A DNA stretch of 64,000 bases from assembly GCA_012955965.1 (NCBI GenBank), contig JABBZI010000007.1, positions 1-64,000 on the forward strand. Direction: 5' to 3'. This DNA comes from Clostridioides difficile. GTDB lineage: Bacteria; Bacillota; Clostridia; Peptostreptococcales; Peptostreptococcaceae. Below are positions 8,637-17,597 of this stretch, in pieces. Position 1 is the stretch's first letter. Every line of letters begins with the position of its first letter. The notes beneath the pieces are model-generated. The model worked only from the letters and a program-made list of their open reading frames with translations, searched no databases and was not told the DNA's origin. Made by a program: the position numbers and the translations under genes.

Positions 8637-8685
8637 AAAATATAAAAGGAATTGTGAGAAAATTGTTGAATTTAATAGATAGTAT

Positions 8686-8708
8686 TGCAAAATATTTGTA
8701 ATTTTGCA
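8686..8708. promoter_or_regulatory. Perfect inverted repeat upstream of fdhF (possible operator)
   Basis: TGCAAAAT, 7 nt, ATTTTGCA: a perfect 8-bp dyad 73 nt before the fdhF start. It is not a terminator because no T-run follows. It could be an operator; no known regulator consensus (Rex, Fur, CcpA, FNR) fits well. Confidence 0.35.
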
Positions 8709-8780
8709 TATTATAAAAACATTTCATTATCTTTAAGGTAAATTTTACTTATCAGGGGATAAATCTAAGGGGGGAAATGT

Positions 8781-10925
8781 ATGGAGAAAAAAATTTTAAC
8801 AGTTTGTCCATACTGTGGAGCTGGATGCCAACTATATCTAGTGGTAAAAGACAATAAGATATTAAGAGCTGAGCCAGCTAATGGTAGAACAAATCAAGAA
8901 AGTTTGTGCTTAAAAGGTCGTTATGGATGGGATTTTCTAAATGACCCTAAAATTTTAACACCTAGGCTAAAAAAGCCAATGATAAGAAAACAAGGTGTAT
9001 TAGAAGAGGTTGAATGGGATGAAGCTATAAGTTACACAGCTTCAAGGTTAAATGAAATTAAAGAAAAATATGGTCCTGATTCTATTATGGGAACAGGTTC
9101 TGCAAGAGGACCTGGTAATGAAGCAAATTATATAATGCAAAAATTTATGAGAGCTGCAGTAGGAACTAATAATGTTGACCATTGCGCTCGTGTCTGACAT
9201 GCACCATCTGTAGCCGGTCTGGCTTACTCATTAGGTAGTGGTGCAATGTCAAATTCTATACCTGAGATAGAAAATGCAGATGTTTTATTTATATTTGGAT
9301 ATAATGGAGCAGATTCACATCCAATAGTAGCAAATAGAATAGTAAAAGCTAAAAAAAATGGAGCTAAATTAATTGTTACTGACCCTAGATTAACTGAATC
9401 TGCAAGAATTGCTGATATACATCTACCTATAAAAGGTGGAACAAACATGGTTTTAGTAAATGCTTTTGGAAATGTCTTGATAGAAGAAGGTCTTTATAAT
9501 AAAGACTTTGTTCAAAATCATACACAAGGATTTGATGAGTATAAAGAAATTGTTAAACCATATACAGCTAAATATGCTGAAAAGGTTACAGGAATCCCAG
9601 AAGAGCTTATAAGAAAAGCTATGAGGGAATATGCAAAAGGTAAGAAAGCTATGATACTTTATGGAATGGGAGTCTGTCAATTTGGACAAGCTGTTGATGT
9701 AGTTAAAGGGCTTGCATCAATTGCTTTACTTACAGGTAATTTTGGAAGAGAAAGCGTTGGAATAGGACCTGTACGTGGACAAAACAATGTACAAGGAGCT
9801 TGTGATATGGGGGCTCTTCCTAATGTATATCCAGGGTATCAAAACGTAACTGATGATAAAATAAGAGAAAAGTTTGAAAATGCTTGGAGTGTAAAGTTAT
9901 CTCCTAACAATGGTTATAGTTTAACTCAAGTTCCAAACTTAGTACTAAAAGAGAAAAAGCTTAAAGCTTATTATATATTTGGAGAAGACCCAGTACAAAG
10001 TGACCCAGACGCATCAGAAGTTAGAGAAGCTTTAGATGAATTGGAATTTGTAGTTGTTCAAGATATATTTATGAATAAGACAGCTCTTCACGCTGATGTC
10101 ATACTTCCAGCTACTTCTTGGGGAGAACATGAAGGAGTATATACATGTGCAGATAGAGGATTCCAATTGATGAGAAAGGCTATAGAGCCACAAGGAGATG
10201 TAAAACCAGATTGGCAAATTATAAGTGAAATTTCTACAGCAATGGGATACCCTATGAACTATAAAAATACTAAAGAAATATGGGATGAACTTAGACAGCT
10301 ATGCCCAAGTTTCTTAGGCGCTACTTATGAAAAAATAGAATCTCAAGGGTGCGTTCAGTGGCCTTGCAAGAGTGAAAGTATAGAAGATAAAGGAACTATG
10401 TATCTATATGAAGGTCAGAAGTTTTCTACTCCTAATGGAAAAGGTAATTTATTTGCTGCTGAATGGAGACCACCTATGGAAGTTGAAGATGATGAGTATC
10501 CATTTAGTTTATGTACTGTAAGAGAAGTTGGACATTATTCAGTAAGAACTATGACTGGTAATTGTAGAACGCTTAGTTCATTAGAAGATGAACCAGGTCG
10601 TGTTCAAATAAATTGTAATGATGCTGAAAAACTAGGAATTGAAGATGATGAACTAGTTAGAATAAGTTCAAGAAGAGGAAGTGTAATAACAAGAGCAACA
10701 GTTACTGATAGAGTTAAGGAAGGTGCAACATACATGACTTATCAGTGGTGGGTTGGAGCTTGTAATGAACTTACAATAGCAAATTTGGACCCTATATCTA
10801 AAACACCAGAATATAAATATTGTGCTGTTAAACTTGAGAAACTTGAAGACCAAGAATTAGCAGAAAAATGTGTGAAAGAAGAGTATCAAAATCTTAAAGA
10901 TAAAATGACTGCTACAAACATTTAG
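8781..10925 (+). CDS. fdhF: Selenocysteine formate dehydrogenase H (FDH-H type)
   Basis: Catalytic subunit interconverting formate and CO2 with a molybdenum or tungsten bis-MGD cofactor. The frame runs through an in-frame TGA at 9195-9197 (codon 139), read as selenocysteine, giving 714 aa; E. coli FdhF is 715 aa with Sec140. The N-terminus has the 4Fe-4S motif CPYCGAGC plus a later Cys (SLCLKGRYGWDF). After the Sec come HAPSVAGL and molybdopterin-domain motifs such as YGMGVCQFGQAVD and GPVRGQNNVQGACDMG. The C-terminal MopB-binding domain carries REVGHYSVRTMTG. The SD AAGGGGGGA lies upstream. It heads the fdhF-fdhD-hycB-hydA-hycB set. There is no N-terminal ferredoxin extension, so electrons must pass through the separate HycB subunits. 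Confidence 0.95.
9195..9234 (+). promoter_or_regulatory. Bacterial SECIS element in fdhF
   Basis: The TGA is followed, after 12 nt, by a small hairpin: GTAGCC, loop GGTCT, then GGC-T-TAC (9210-9227). The bulged U and the GGUCU loop at the same distance from UGA match the E. coli fdhF SECIS that binds SelB. This supports Sec insertion rather than a frame-ending stop. Confidence 0.85.
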
Positions 10926-10973
10926 TAGTTAATTGGATTAAAGATTTATAAAAAGCGGAAAGGCTAATATTTT

Positions 10974-11807
10974 ATGAATAATATATACTCAAAAACTAAA
11001 TTACAAGAAAATAACAAAGATGAAGTTTTTGAAAACAGTTATAGTCTAGTGAATTACAAATATCTGAATTCTTTTAATGTAGAAGTAAATAAAGTAAATG
11101 AATATGAACTATCAACAGACAATGAGGAAATAATTGCAGAATATCCGCTTAGTTTTATTTTAAATGATAAATATGTAAATACATTTTTATGTACGCCACA
11201 TAATTTAAAAGAACTTGTAGTTGGTTTTTTGAAAACCAAGGGATATATAGAAAACAAAAAAAATTTGTTAAGCTTTGAGATAAATGAGAAGGAACGTTTT
11301 GCAAAAGTAAATATTCAAAATAAACAGGAAATAGAAGATGAGCAAATTATATTTTTGAATTCACTAGACTATATAAAATGTACTCCTGTGGAGAGTGATA
11401 TAAAAATAAATTATGATACGATTTATAGCATAATGGATAGAAATTTAAATTCGTCAGACTTATTCAAAAACACAGGTGGAGTGCACAGTGTGTCCATATT
11501 TAATTATGATAAAAATATAGTAACCTGTGAAGATGTGGCGAGACATAATGCAATGGACAAGGCGATTGGATTTTGCGTCTTAAATGAAATATCATTGAAA
11601 GATAAAATTGTAGCAGTAAGTGGAAGAATATCCTTAGAGATGATACTGAAAGCAGCTATGACTCAAATTCCTATTGTAGTATCAAAATCGGCACCAACTA
11701 ATTTATCAATAGAGCTTTCTAAAAAATTAAATATAACTCTTATTGGATTTGTGAGAGGAAGACGAATGAATATTTATGCAAATCCACAGAGAGTTATCAA
11801 AAAGTGA
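10974..11807 (+). CDS. fdhD: Formate dehydrogenase accessory sulfurtransferase FdhD
   Basis: A 277-aa protein that in E. coli transfers sulfur from IscS to the Mo-bis-MGD cofactor of formate dehydrogenase. The family cores NTGGVHSV, CEDVARHNAMDKAIG and TLIGFVRGRRMNIYANPQR are present. The loop that in E. coli reads RTGCGVCG (the two-cysteine site) corresponds here to a stretch with one cysteine (YIKCTPVES), so the sulfur relay may work differently. It lies 48 nt after fdhF in the same direction, consistent with co-transcription. Confidence 0.9.
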   Translation: MNNIYSKTKLQENNKDEVFENSYSLVNYKYLNSFNVEVNKVNEYELSTDNEEIIAEYPLSFILNDKYVNTFLCTPHNLKELVVGFLKTKGYIENKKNLLSFEINEKERFAKVNIQNKQEIEDEQIIFLNSLDYIKCTPVESDIKINYDTIYSIMDRNLNSSDLFKNTGGVHSVSIFNYDKNIVTCEDVARHNAMDKAIGFCVLNEISLKDKIVAVSGRISLEMILKAAMTQIPIVVSKSAPTNLSIELSKKLNITLIGFVRGRRMNIYANPQRVIKK

Positions 11808-11817
11808 GACTGAGTAT

Positions 11818-11988
11818 ATGTGTGCTAAAAAAGAAGAACAAAAATATTCAAAGTGTGAAATCTGTGGAGCATTAATTGATGATACTGATAAAGTATATGA
11901 AAACACATACAATTTGTGTAAAAAATGTAAGCGAAATATAAGTACTGAGAAAATATTAAAATATATAAATATATATAATGGAAAATAA
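11818..11988 (+). CDS. Small zinc-ribbon-like protein between fdhD and hycB
   Basis: A 56-aa protein with two CxxC pairs (CEICG and CKKC), 28 residues apart, consistent with one zinc or Fe-S site. It begins 10 nt after the fdhD stop. An in-frame ATG at 11776 inside fdhD would add 14 residues, but the ATG at 11818 fits the non-overlapping layout better; no strong SD is visible for either. Its position inside the formate/hydrogen operon suggests a role in assembling or regulating that enzyme, but the function is unknown. Confidence 0.6.
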   Translation: MCAKKEEQKYSKCEICGALIDDTDKVYENTYNLCKKCKRNISTEKILKYINIYNGK

Positions 11989-12028
11989 CTAGGGAGTTAG
12001 AAATATACAAATTGAAAGGTGGGATAAT

Positions 12029-12580
12029 ATGAAAAATAAAATAGGCTCTTTTGTAATAGCAGACCCAAACAAATGTACAGGCTGTAGAGCTTGTGAAGTA
12101 GCTTGTTTTACAATGCATAATCAACATAATAATGTAGGTTATACAGTTGGAACGGTTGATATACCTGTTATACCTAGACTTTATTTGGTAAAAGGTGATA
12201 CTTTCTGTATGCCAATACAATGTAGACATTGTGAAGATGCTCCTTGTCTAAACTCATGTCCACAAAAAGCTATAATCAAAGAAAATAATATTATGTCTGT
12301 AAATGAAGAAAAATGTATAGGATGTAAAACTTGTCTGCTAGCATGTCCTTTTGGAGCTATAGATTTACTTCCACAATATGAAGATGGTAAAGAAGTAGAA
12401 CAAGTAATTTTAGAAGAAAATAAAAAAATAGCTTATAAATGTGACTTATGTAAAGGCAATGAAAAGATAGCTTGTGTAAGTGCATGTCCTCAGGAAGCTT
12501 TAAAACTTGTTACTCCAATAGATGACAAAAAGGCTAAGAATAGACAGGCTGCACTTAGCTTATTGTTAACAAATAAATAA
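12029..12580 (+). CDS. HycB/HydN-type 4x[4Fe-4S] electron-transfer subunit
   Basis: A 183-aa ferredoxin-like protein with four sets of cysteines: CTGCRACEVAC, CRHCEDAPCLNSCP, CIGCKTCLLACP and CDLCKGNEKIACVSACP. This arrangement is typical of HycB/HydN and of the beta subunits of DMSO-reductase-family enzymes. It would carry electrons between formate dehydrogenase and the hydrogenase encoded next. The SD AAAGGTGG lies upstream. The paralogue at 13981-14496 is clearly related, so the enzyme complex probably uses two such subunits, as in the Acetobacterium HDCR. Confidence 0.9.
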   Translation: MKNKIGSFVIADPNKCTGCRACEVACFTMHNQHNNVGYTVGTVDIPVIPRLYLVKGDTFCMPIQCRHCEDAPCLNSCPQKAIIKENNIMSVNEEKCIGCKTCLLACPFGAIDLLPQYEDGKEVEQVILEENKKIAYKCDLCKGNEKIACVSACPQEALKLVTPIDDKKAKNRQAALSLLLTNK

Positions 12581-12604
12581 AGGATACAGGGGTAGGTGAC
12601 GTTT

Positions 12605-13981
12605 ATGATAATAAATATAGATAAAGATTTATGCACTGGATGCAGAGAATGTTCCAAAGTCTGTCCAGTAAATGCTATTGAAGGTGAAGAGGGGAAACCA
12701 CAAGAAATAAATTTAGATAGATGTGTTATGTGTGGTCAATGTGTTCAAACTTGTAAATCTTATGCTTCAGTTATAGATGAAGGATTCGAATTTTTACAAA
12801 GTAAAAAACAAGAAAGGGATATACCAGAGTCCATAAATGAACCTATATTTGCAGCATATAATGTATGTGATGTAGATAAGGTGAAAAAGGCTTTAAATGA
12901 CCCAAATGTATTTACTATGGTTCAATGTGCACCAGCAGTTAGAGTAGCTTTAGGAGAAGATTTTGGATATTATCTAGGATATTTAGGTGCTGGCAAAATG
13001 GCAGCGGCACTTAGAGCTTTAAACTTTGATAGAGTTTATGATACTAACTTTGCAGCAGATTTAACTATTATGGAAGAAGGTAGTGAGTTAATTAAAAGAG
13101 TAACAGAAGGTGGAACTCTTCCAATGTTTACATCTTGTTGTCCAGCATGGGTAAAATTTATGGAAAAAAATTATCCTAAATTAACTAATCATTTATCTTC
13201 TTGTAAATCACCTCAACAGATGGGTGGTGCTATATTTAAAACTTATGGAGCAGAAATAAATAATGTAGATGTATCAAAGATATTTAGTGTTTCTATAATG
13301 CCATGTACATGTAAAAAATATGAATGCGATAGAGAAGAAATGGATTCTAGTGGATATAGGGATGTAGATGTAGTATTAACTACAAGAGAATTAGCTTACC
13401 TAATAAAAGATATGGGAATTGACTTTAAAAACTTAAGAGAAGAAAAATTTGATAGTCCTTTAGGTAGTTACAGTGGAGCTGGAACTATATTTGGTGTTAC
13501 TGGTGGAGTTATGGAAGCTGCTATAAGAACTGGTTATGAGCTTATAACTGGTGAAAGTATTCCTGATGTAGAAGTAAAACAAGTAAGAGGAGAGAATGGT
13601 TTTAGAAAGTCAACTATTAAGATAGGAGATTTAGACCTAAGAGTTGGAGTAGTAAGTGGATTGAAAAATGTAATACCAGTACTTGAAGATTTAGAAAAAG
13701 GAAAATTAGATGTAGATTTTATTGAAGTTATGACTTGTCCTGTTGGATGTGTAAGTGGTGGAGGCCAACCAAAAATTTTACTAGAAGAATATAAAGAATT
13801 AGCCTATGAAAATAGAACAAAAGCAACATATGTACACGATGAACATTTAGCAGTTAGAAAATCTCATGAGAACCCTGAGATTAAAAAATTGTATGATGAA
13901 TATCTAGTAGAACCATTAGGAGAAAAGTCTCATCATTTATTACACACTACATATTGTATAGGAAAGGAAGTGGCTAAGTAA
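12605..13981 (+). CDS. [FeFe] hydrogenase, HydA2/HDCR type
   Basis: Catalytic hydrogenase subunit of 458 aa. Residues 1-60 hold two [4Fe-4S] clusters (CTGCRECSKVCP and CVMCGQCVQTC). The H-cluster domain shows all three signatures: FTSCCPAWVKFME (L1), MPCTCKKYE (L2) and EVMTCPVGCVSGGGQP (L3), so the active site is intact. The short N-terminus, without a [2Fe-2S] or NADH module, fits a hydrogenase that takes electrons from HycB subunits. ATG at 12605 is chosen because AGGGGTAGGTGA is placed correctly for it; the longer GTG at 12596 lies inside that SD region. The maturases HydEFG are not in the window. Confidence 0.93.
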   Translation: MIINIDKDLCTGCRECSKVCPVNAIEGEEGKPQEINLDRCVMCGQCVQTCKSYASVIDEGFEFLQSKKQERDIPESINEPIFAAYNVCDVDKVKKALNDPNVFTMVQCAPAVRVALGEDFGYYLGYLGAGKMAAALRALNFDRVYDTNFAADLTIMEEGSELIKRVTEGGTLPMFTSCCPAWVKFMEKNYPKLTNHLSSCKSPQQMGGAIFKTYGAEINNVDVSKIFSVSIMPCTCKKYECDREEMDSSGYRDVDVVLTTRELAYLIKDMGIDFKNLREEKFDSPLGSYSGAGTIFGVTGGVMEAAIRTGYELITGESIPDVEVKQVRGENGFRKSTIKIGDLDLRVGVVSGLKNVIPVLEDLEKGKLDVDFIEVMTCPVGCVSGGGQPKILLEEYKELAYENRTKATYVHDEHLAVRKSHENPEIKKLYDEYLVEPLGEKSHHLLHTTYCIGKEVAK

Positions 13982-14496
13982 TGAACTATTTTGTTATAGC
14001 GGACCCTGATAAGTGCATAGGATGTAGAACTTGTATGATAGGATGTGTGGTTGCACATTCAGATGAAGATATTTTTTACAAAAATCCTGATGAGATAAAT
14101 TTTAACCCAAAACTTTCTGTTATAAAGACAAAGGAAGTTAGTGCTCCAATACAATGTAGACATTGTGAAGATGCTCCTTGTGCAAAGGCATGTCCAAATG
14201 GTGGTATAGTTAGAGTAGGAAACACAATAAAAATAAATGAAGAAAACTGTATAGGATGTAAGACTTGTATGTTAGCGTGTCCTATAGGTGCAATAGATAT
14301 AGTTACATTAAAAGATATAGACGAAGGAAAACTTTGCTTTAGAGAAAGAATGACAGCAAATAAATGTGATTTTTGTATAGAATCTCCAGAAGGACCTGCA
14401 TGTGTAAATGTCTGTCCAACTAAAGCATTTACTATAGTTAAGGATGAGGATATAGATAGTAAAGTTAAAAACAAAAGAAAATTAGCTATATTGTAA
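13981..14496 (+). CDS. Second HycB/HydN-type 4x[4Fe-4S] subunit
   Basis: A 171-aa ferredoxin with four cysteine sets (CIGCRTCMIGC, CRHCEDAPCAKACP, CIGCKTCMLACP, CDFCIESPEGPACVNVCP). Its start overlaps the hydA stop (TAATG), so it is translationally coupled to the hydrogenase. It is related to, but distinct from, the subunit encoded upstream of hydA, suggesting one connects to FdhF and one to HydA, or that both form a filament-type core. It is the last gene of the operon, ahead of a strong terminator. Confidence 0.9.
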   Translation: MNYFVIADPDKCIGCRTCMIGCVVAHSDEDIFYKNPDEINFNPKLSVIKTKEVSAPIQCRHCEDAPCAKACPNGGIVRVGNTIKINEENCIGCKTCMLACPIGAIDIVTLKDIDEGKLCFRERMTANKCDFCIESPEGPACVNVCPTKAFTIVKDEDIDSKVKNKRKLAIL

Positions 14497-14501
14497 TATA
14501 T

Positions 14502-14544
14502 AAAAAGATGGAGCTCTATTTATTATTAAGAGTTCCATCTTTTT
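14502..14544. terminator. Bidirectional terminator after the hydrogenase operon
   Basis: A 16-bp stem (AAAAAGATGGAGCTCT with AGAGTTCCATCTTTTT, one G-U pair) with A/T runs on both sides. It serves the operon on + and the MFS gene on -. Confidence 0.9.
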
Positions 14545-14572
14545 ATATATTATTTATACATTAAGAAATCAA

Positions 14573-15856
14573 TTATTGCATTAGTTTATCAAGTCTTTCT
14601 TTATTCATTTTTTTCATTCCTATAGAAGTTATAATAAGTAAAGTATAAGCAATTATAACTGATAAAATTATAATGTACCAAGAAAATCTATAACCAAAGT
14701 TATCAACTAGTAATCCAAATAATGTTGAACCTAATGCAAAGCCCACTGCAAAAATTAATTGTACGATTCCATATATACTGCCAAACTCCTTTTGACCAAA
14801 GAAAGTACCTGTTAAATAAGCAGGTCCAATCATATAAGCAAATACAGAAAGTCCTTTCAAGGTAGCAAACACAAATGCAAAAGTAGAAGATTCATCTACA
14901 AGTAGCAGTGATAAAGTAGCTATGAGGACTAATATAAAAGCTATAATAAGTGGTTTTACTTGACCAAATTTATCAAACAATAATCCTCCAAATATATTAC
15001 CAACAAGAGCGAATAAAGCAAAAACGGAACCTACTGTTCCTACTAAAATTGGATTTAGATAGTTTCTAAGATAAGTTGGATATTGTACAGATAAAGATGA
15101 AACATATATCCCTACAAATATAAATCCCATTGCCATAATCCAAAAATATTTGATTTTTTTAGCTTCTTTTAGTGTATAACCCCATACTGAAGAAGAAATA
15201 GCATCAGATGATTTCTCTTTTTTTCCTTTAGATTTTACTATTTCACTGGCATCTTTAGGCATTCTAAGTATGAATAATATTATAGGTATACCAATTATCA
15301 ATGCTGCAATTCCGAATATTAGATAAGAACGACTATATCCTTGAGATGCTAATAAACGAACTACAAGTGGTTGTAGAAATATACTACCAATAGAACCACC
15401 AGCAAAAGCAAATCCTAGAGCCTTTCCTTTACTTTCTTCATCAAACCATGCACTTATTAAAACAGGTATACCTATAGCAGATATAATTGTAGCACCAACT
15501 TGTACAATACACGATAAAGTATAAAATTGCCATAGTTCAGTACATATAGAAAAAGTAGCAAAAGCAATACTAGAAATTATACAACCTAATAAATATAGTG
15601 TCTTAATATTGACTTTAGAAAATAATTTACCTATAAAAGGTGATACAATTGCTGAAGCAATCGTACCAATGGTGAATATTAGAGAAAAAGATGCCAAACT
15701 AAAGCCTTCTCCTTCTACAACATAACTTATAAACTGAGGTTGTATAGTAGCTACAAGATTAAATGGAATAGCTTGTATCAACATACAACCAAGTACTATA
15801 ACCCAGGCATTTGAAAAGTTTTTAATGCTAAATTTATTATTTAGTAGTGTATTCAT
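14573..15856 (-). CDS. MFS transporter of the OFA (oxalate/formate antiporter-like) type
   Basis: A 427-aa, 12-TM major-facilitator protein. The segments ISAWFDEESKGKALGFAFAGGSIG and the loop following TM6 resemble the oxalate/formate/monocarboxylate antiporter group. Its place beside the formate/hydrogen operon makes formate or another carboxylate a tempting substrate, but this rests on position only. SD GGAGAG before the ATG. It is monocistronic and convergent with the hydrogenase operon. Confidence 0.75.
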   Translation of the reverse strand: MNTLLNNKFSIKNFSNAWVIVLGCMLIQAIPFNLVATIQPQFISYVVEGEGFSLASFSLIFTIGTIASAIVSPFIGKLFSKVNIKTLYLLGCIISSIAFATFSICTELWQFYTLSCIVQVGATIISAIGIPVLISAWFDEESKGKALGFAFAGGSIGSIFLQPLVVRLLASQGYSRSYLIFGIAALIIGIPIILFILRMPKDASEIVKSKGKKEKSSDAISSSVWGYTLKEAKKIKYFWIMAMGFIFVGIYVSSLSVQYPTYLRNYLNPILVGTVGSVFALFALVGNIFGGLLFDKFGQVKPLIIAFILVLIATLSLLLVDESSTFAFVFATLKGLSVFAYMIGPAYLTGTFFGQKEFGSIYGIVQLIFAVGFALGSTLFGLLVDNFGYRFSWYIIILSVIIAYTLLIITSIGMKKMNKERLDKLMQ

Positions 15857-16049
15857 TGTATCTCTCCTTTAGATTAGGATTTGTAAATATTAATCTAATT
15901 ATTCTAGTTTTATAGATTAGTTTTGGGTAGTATAGCTATTAAAATATAATTTTGGGTATTAATATAAAAATTATCTATTAAAAATTGATTATTTTAAACA
16001 GATGGGGTAAATTAACATATATAGATAGATAAATGAAAGGATGGATAAA
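15857..16049. other. Divergent promoter region with a short dyad
   Basis: Between the MFS gene (-) and the DUF3783 gene (+). A TAATCTA ... TAGATTA dyad at about 15892-15928 could be an operator. No clear promoter hexamers were fixed. Confidence 0.35.
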
Positions 16050-16472
16050 ATGTCATTTGAAAAAATAAATAATAATAATCTAGATAAAATACACAATAGA
16101 AAGTGTATCATGCTTGTAAATTTTAATAAAAAAGAATTATCACTAATTAAAAGTGTTAGTAATTTTGCTGGAATAAGAGACCACATTATCTTAAGTGATA
16201 AAAATGGAGATAACATAATTAGAGATATTTTGGATGGAAATACATCAAATGAATGTGAAAATGGAATTAAAAGTAAGTCTGTGATATTTAATAATACATC
16301 AAGTACACAAGTGAATGCATTTTTAGAAGGATTAAAAAAAGTGAGGATAAATAGACCTTTTACAGCTATAGTAACTGAAACTTCTATTGATTGGACATTA
16401 AATAATTTAATAGAAAATTTAGTTCAAGAACGTAATGCTATGGCATTAGGAAAAACAATTGAGCATAAATAA
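16050..16472 (+). CDS. DUF3783 domain protein
   Basis: A 140-aa cytoplasmic protein. The N-terminal strand (KCIMLVNFNKKE) and the C-terminal region ending TAIVTETSIDWTLNNLIENLVQE match DUF3783, a small conserved family of anaerobes with no assigned function. ATG at 16050 is chosen since the SD GAAAGG at 16035-16040 would touch the longer ATG at 16041. Transcribed divergently from the MFS gene. Confidence 0.65.
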   Translation: MSFEKINNNNLDKIHNRKCIMLVNFNKKELSLIKSVSNFAGIRDHIILSDKNGDNIIRDILDGNTSNECENGIKSKSVIFNNTSSTQVNAFLEGLKKVRINRPFTAIVTETSIDWTLNNLIENLVQERNAMALGKTIEHK

Positions 16473-16571
16473 TTTTGAGACATCTTCTAGTGAGTTTAAC
16501 TAATATACATTAAGTATCATATTATACTGTAGGATATAAAATTTTAATATGAGTGGATGAAGGAGATTAAT

Positions 16572-17510
16572 ATGAAAGTTTTATTTACAATAAATTATGG
16601 AAAAGAGAAGTTCGAGAAAATAAGTGAATTAGGATACGATGTTATACACTACTCTGAAGATAGTATTGAAAATAATGAAGATGTAAATACTGCAGATGTA
16701 CTAGTTACATACAATCCATTTAGCAGACTAGATATTTCTAAAATGAAAGATTTAAAGTATATACAGACAACTAGTGTAGGTATAGACCAACTTCCAAAAG
16801 AAGAAGTATTAAAGAGAGATATTAAAATAGCAAATAATAGAGGTGGATATAGTATACCTATTGGTGAAAGCATAGTTACGTATATTTTAGAAATCTATAA
16901 AAATAGTGCAAAGTTTTTTAAACAGCAACAAAACAAAGAATGGAAGATGGACTTTTCTGTATCAGAATTATATGGACAAAGAGTTGGATTTCTTGGAACA
17001 GGGACTATATCATCAGAAGCAGCTAAAAGGTTGAAGGCTTTTGGACTAGAAATATGGGGTGTTAATACTGATGGCAGTAATAAAAAATACTTTGATAAAT
17101 GTTTTGCTACTGATGATATGAATGTTGTATTTGAAGAATGTGATATAGTTGTTGTAGCAATGCCTTCTACAAAAAGTACAGATGGGATAGTAAACAAAGA
17201 CATGTTTAAACTTATGAAAGAGGGGTCTGTGTTTATTAATGTTGGTAGAGGAAATACAGTTAATCAGAAAGATTTAGAAGACTGTGTAGAAAAATTCAGA
17301 GGTGTAGCATTAGATGTATTTGAAAGTGAACCTTTAAGCCAAGAGAATAAGTTATGGGAGTGCGAAAATGTCATAGTAACTCCTCATAATTCTTGGGTAT
17401 CTGATAAGAATAAGGAAAGAACATTTAATATGGTTTATAATAATTTGAAACACTATATAATGGAGAATAAACCTATCGATAACGTTGTAGATATATCAAG
17501 AGGTTATTAA
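16572..17510 (+). CDS. D-isomer 2-hydroxyacid dehydrogenase family protein
   Basis: A 312-aa NAD(P)-dependent oxidoreductase. The dinucleotide-binding motif VGFLGTGTISSEAAKRL lies near residues 136-152, the catalytic Arg in INVGRGNTV, the Glu in DVFESEPL and the His in TPHNSW. All three catalytic residues are present, so it should be active, but the specific 2-oxoacid cannot be read from sequence. ATG at 16572 follows the SD AAGGAG (16560-16565). Next to a DUF3783 gene; no pathway context. Confidence 0.85.
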   Translation: MKVLFTINYGKEKFEKISELGYDVIHYSEDSIENNEDVNTADVLVTYNPFSRLDISKMKDLKYIQTTSVGIDQLPKEEVLKRDIKIANNRGGYSIPIGESIVTYILEIYKNSAKFFKQQQNKEWKMDFSVSELYGQRVGFLGTGTISSEAAKRLKAFGLEIWGVNTDGSNKKYFDKCFATDDMNVVFEECDIVVVAMPSTKSTDGIVNKDMFKLMKEGSVFINVGRGNTVNQKDLEDCVEKFRGVALDVFESEPLSQENKLWECENVIVTPHNSWVSDKNKERTFNMVYNNLKHYIMENKPIDNVVDISRGY

Positions 17511-17533
17511 ATATAAAAAAAGTTGATAAAAAT

Positions 17534-17592
17534 AAAAGGAGTTGTCTTAAAATTGATTTTACATAATCAAATTTTAAGTCTAACTCCTTTTT
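17534..17592 (+). terminator. Long terminator hairpin after the dehydrogenase gene
   Basis: AAAAGGAGTT at 17534-17543 pairs with AACTCCTTTT at 17582-17591. The inner CTTAAAATTGAT pairs with ATCAAATTTTAAG. A short T tail follows. Confidence 0.8.
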
Positions 17593-17597
17593 GAATT

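Noticed and set aside
8648-8680. Possible Rex operator (TTGTGA...TTGTTGA...AATAG)
   Set aside because: The dyad match is poor on one side; not enough to claim redox control.
9246-10925. Separate molybdopterin oxidoreductase gene starting at 9246
   Set aside because: It is the continuation of fdhF after the selenocysteine TGA; SECIS hairpin and family length support one gene.
11825-12229. 134-codon minus-strand frame over the zinc-ribbon and hycB genes
   Set aside because: Covers two genes with clear metal-binding motifs on the other strand; translation is Tyr/Ile/Phe-rich noise.
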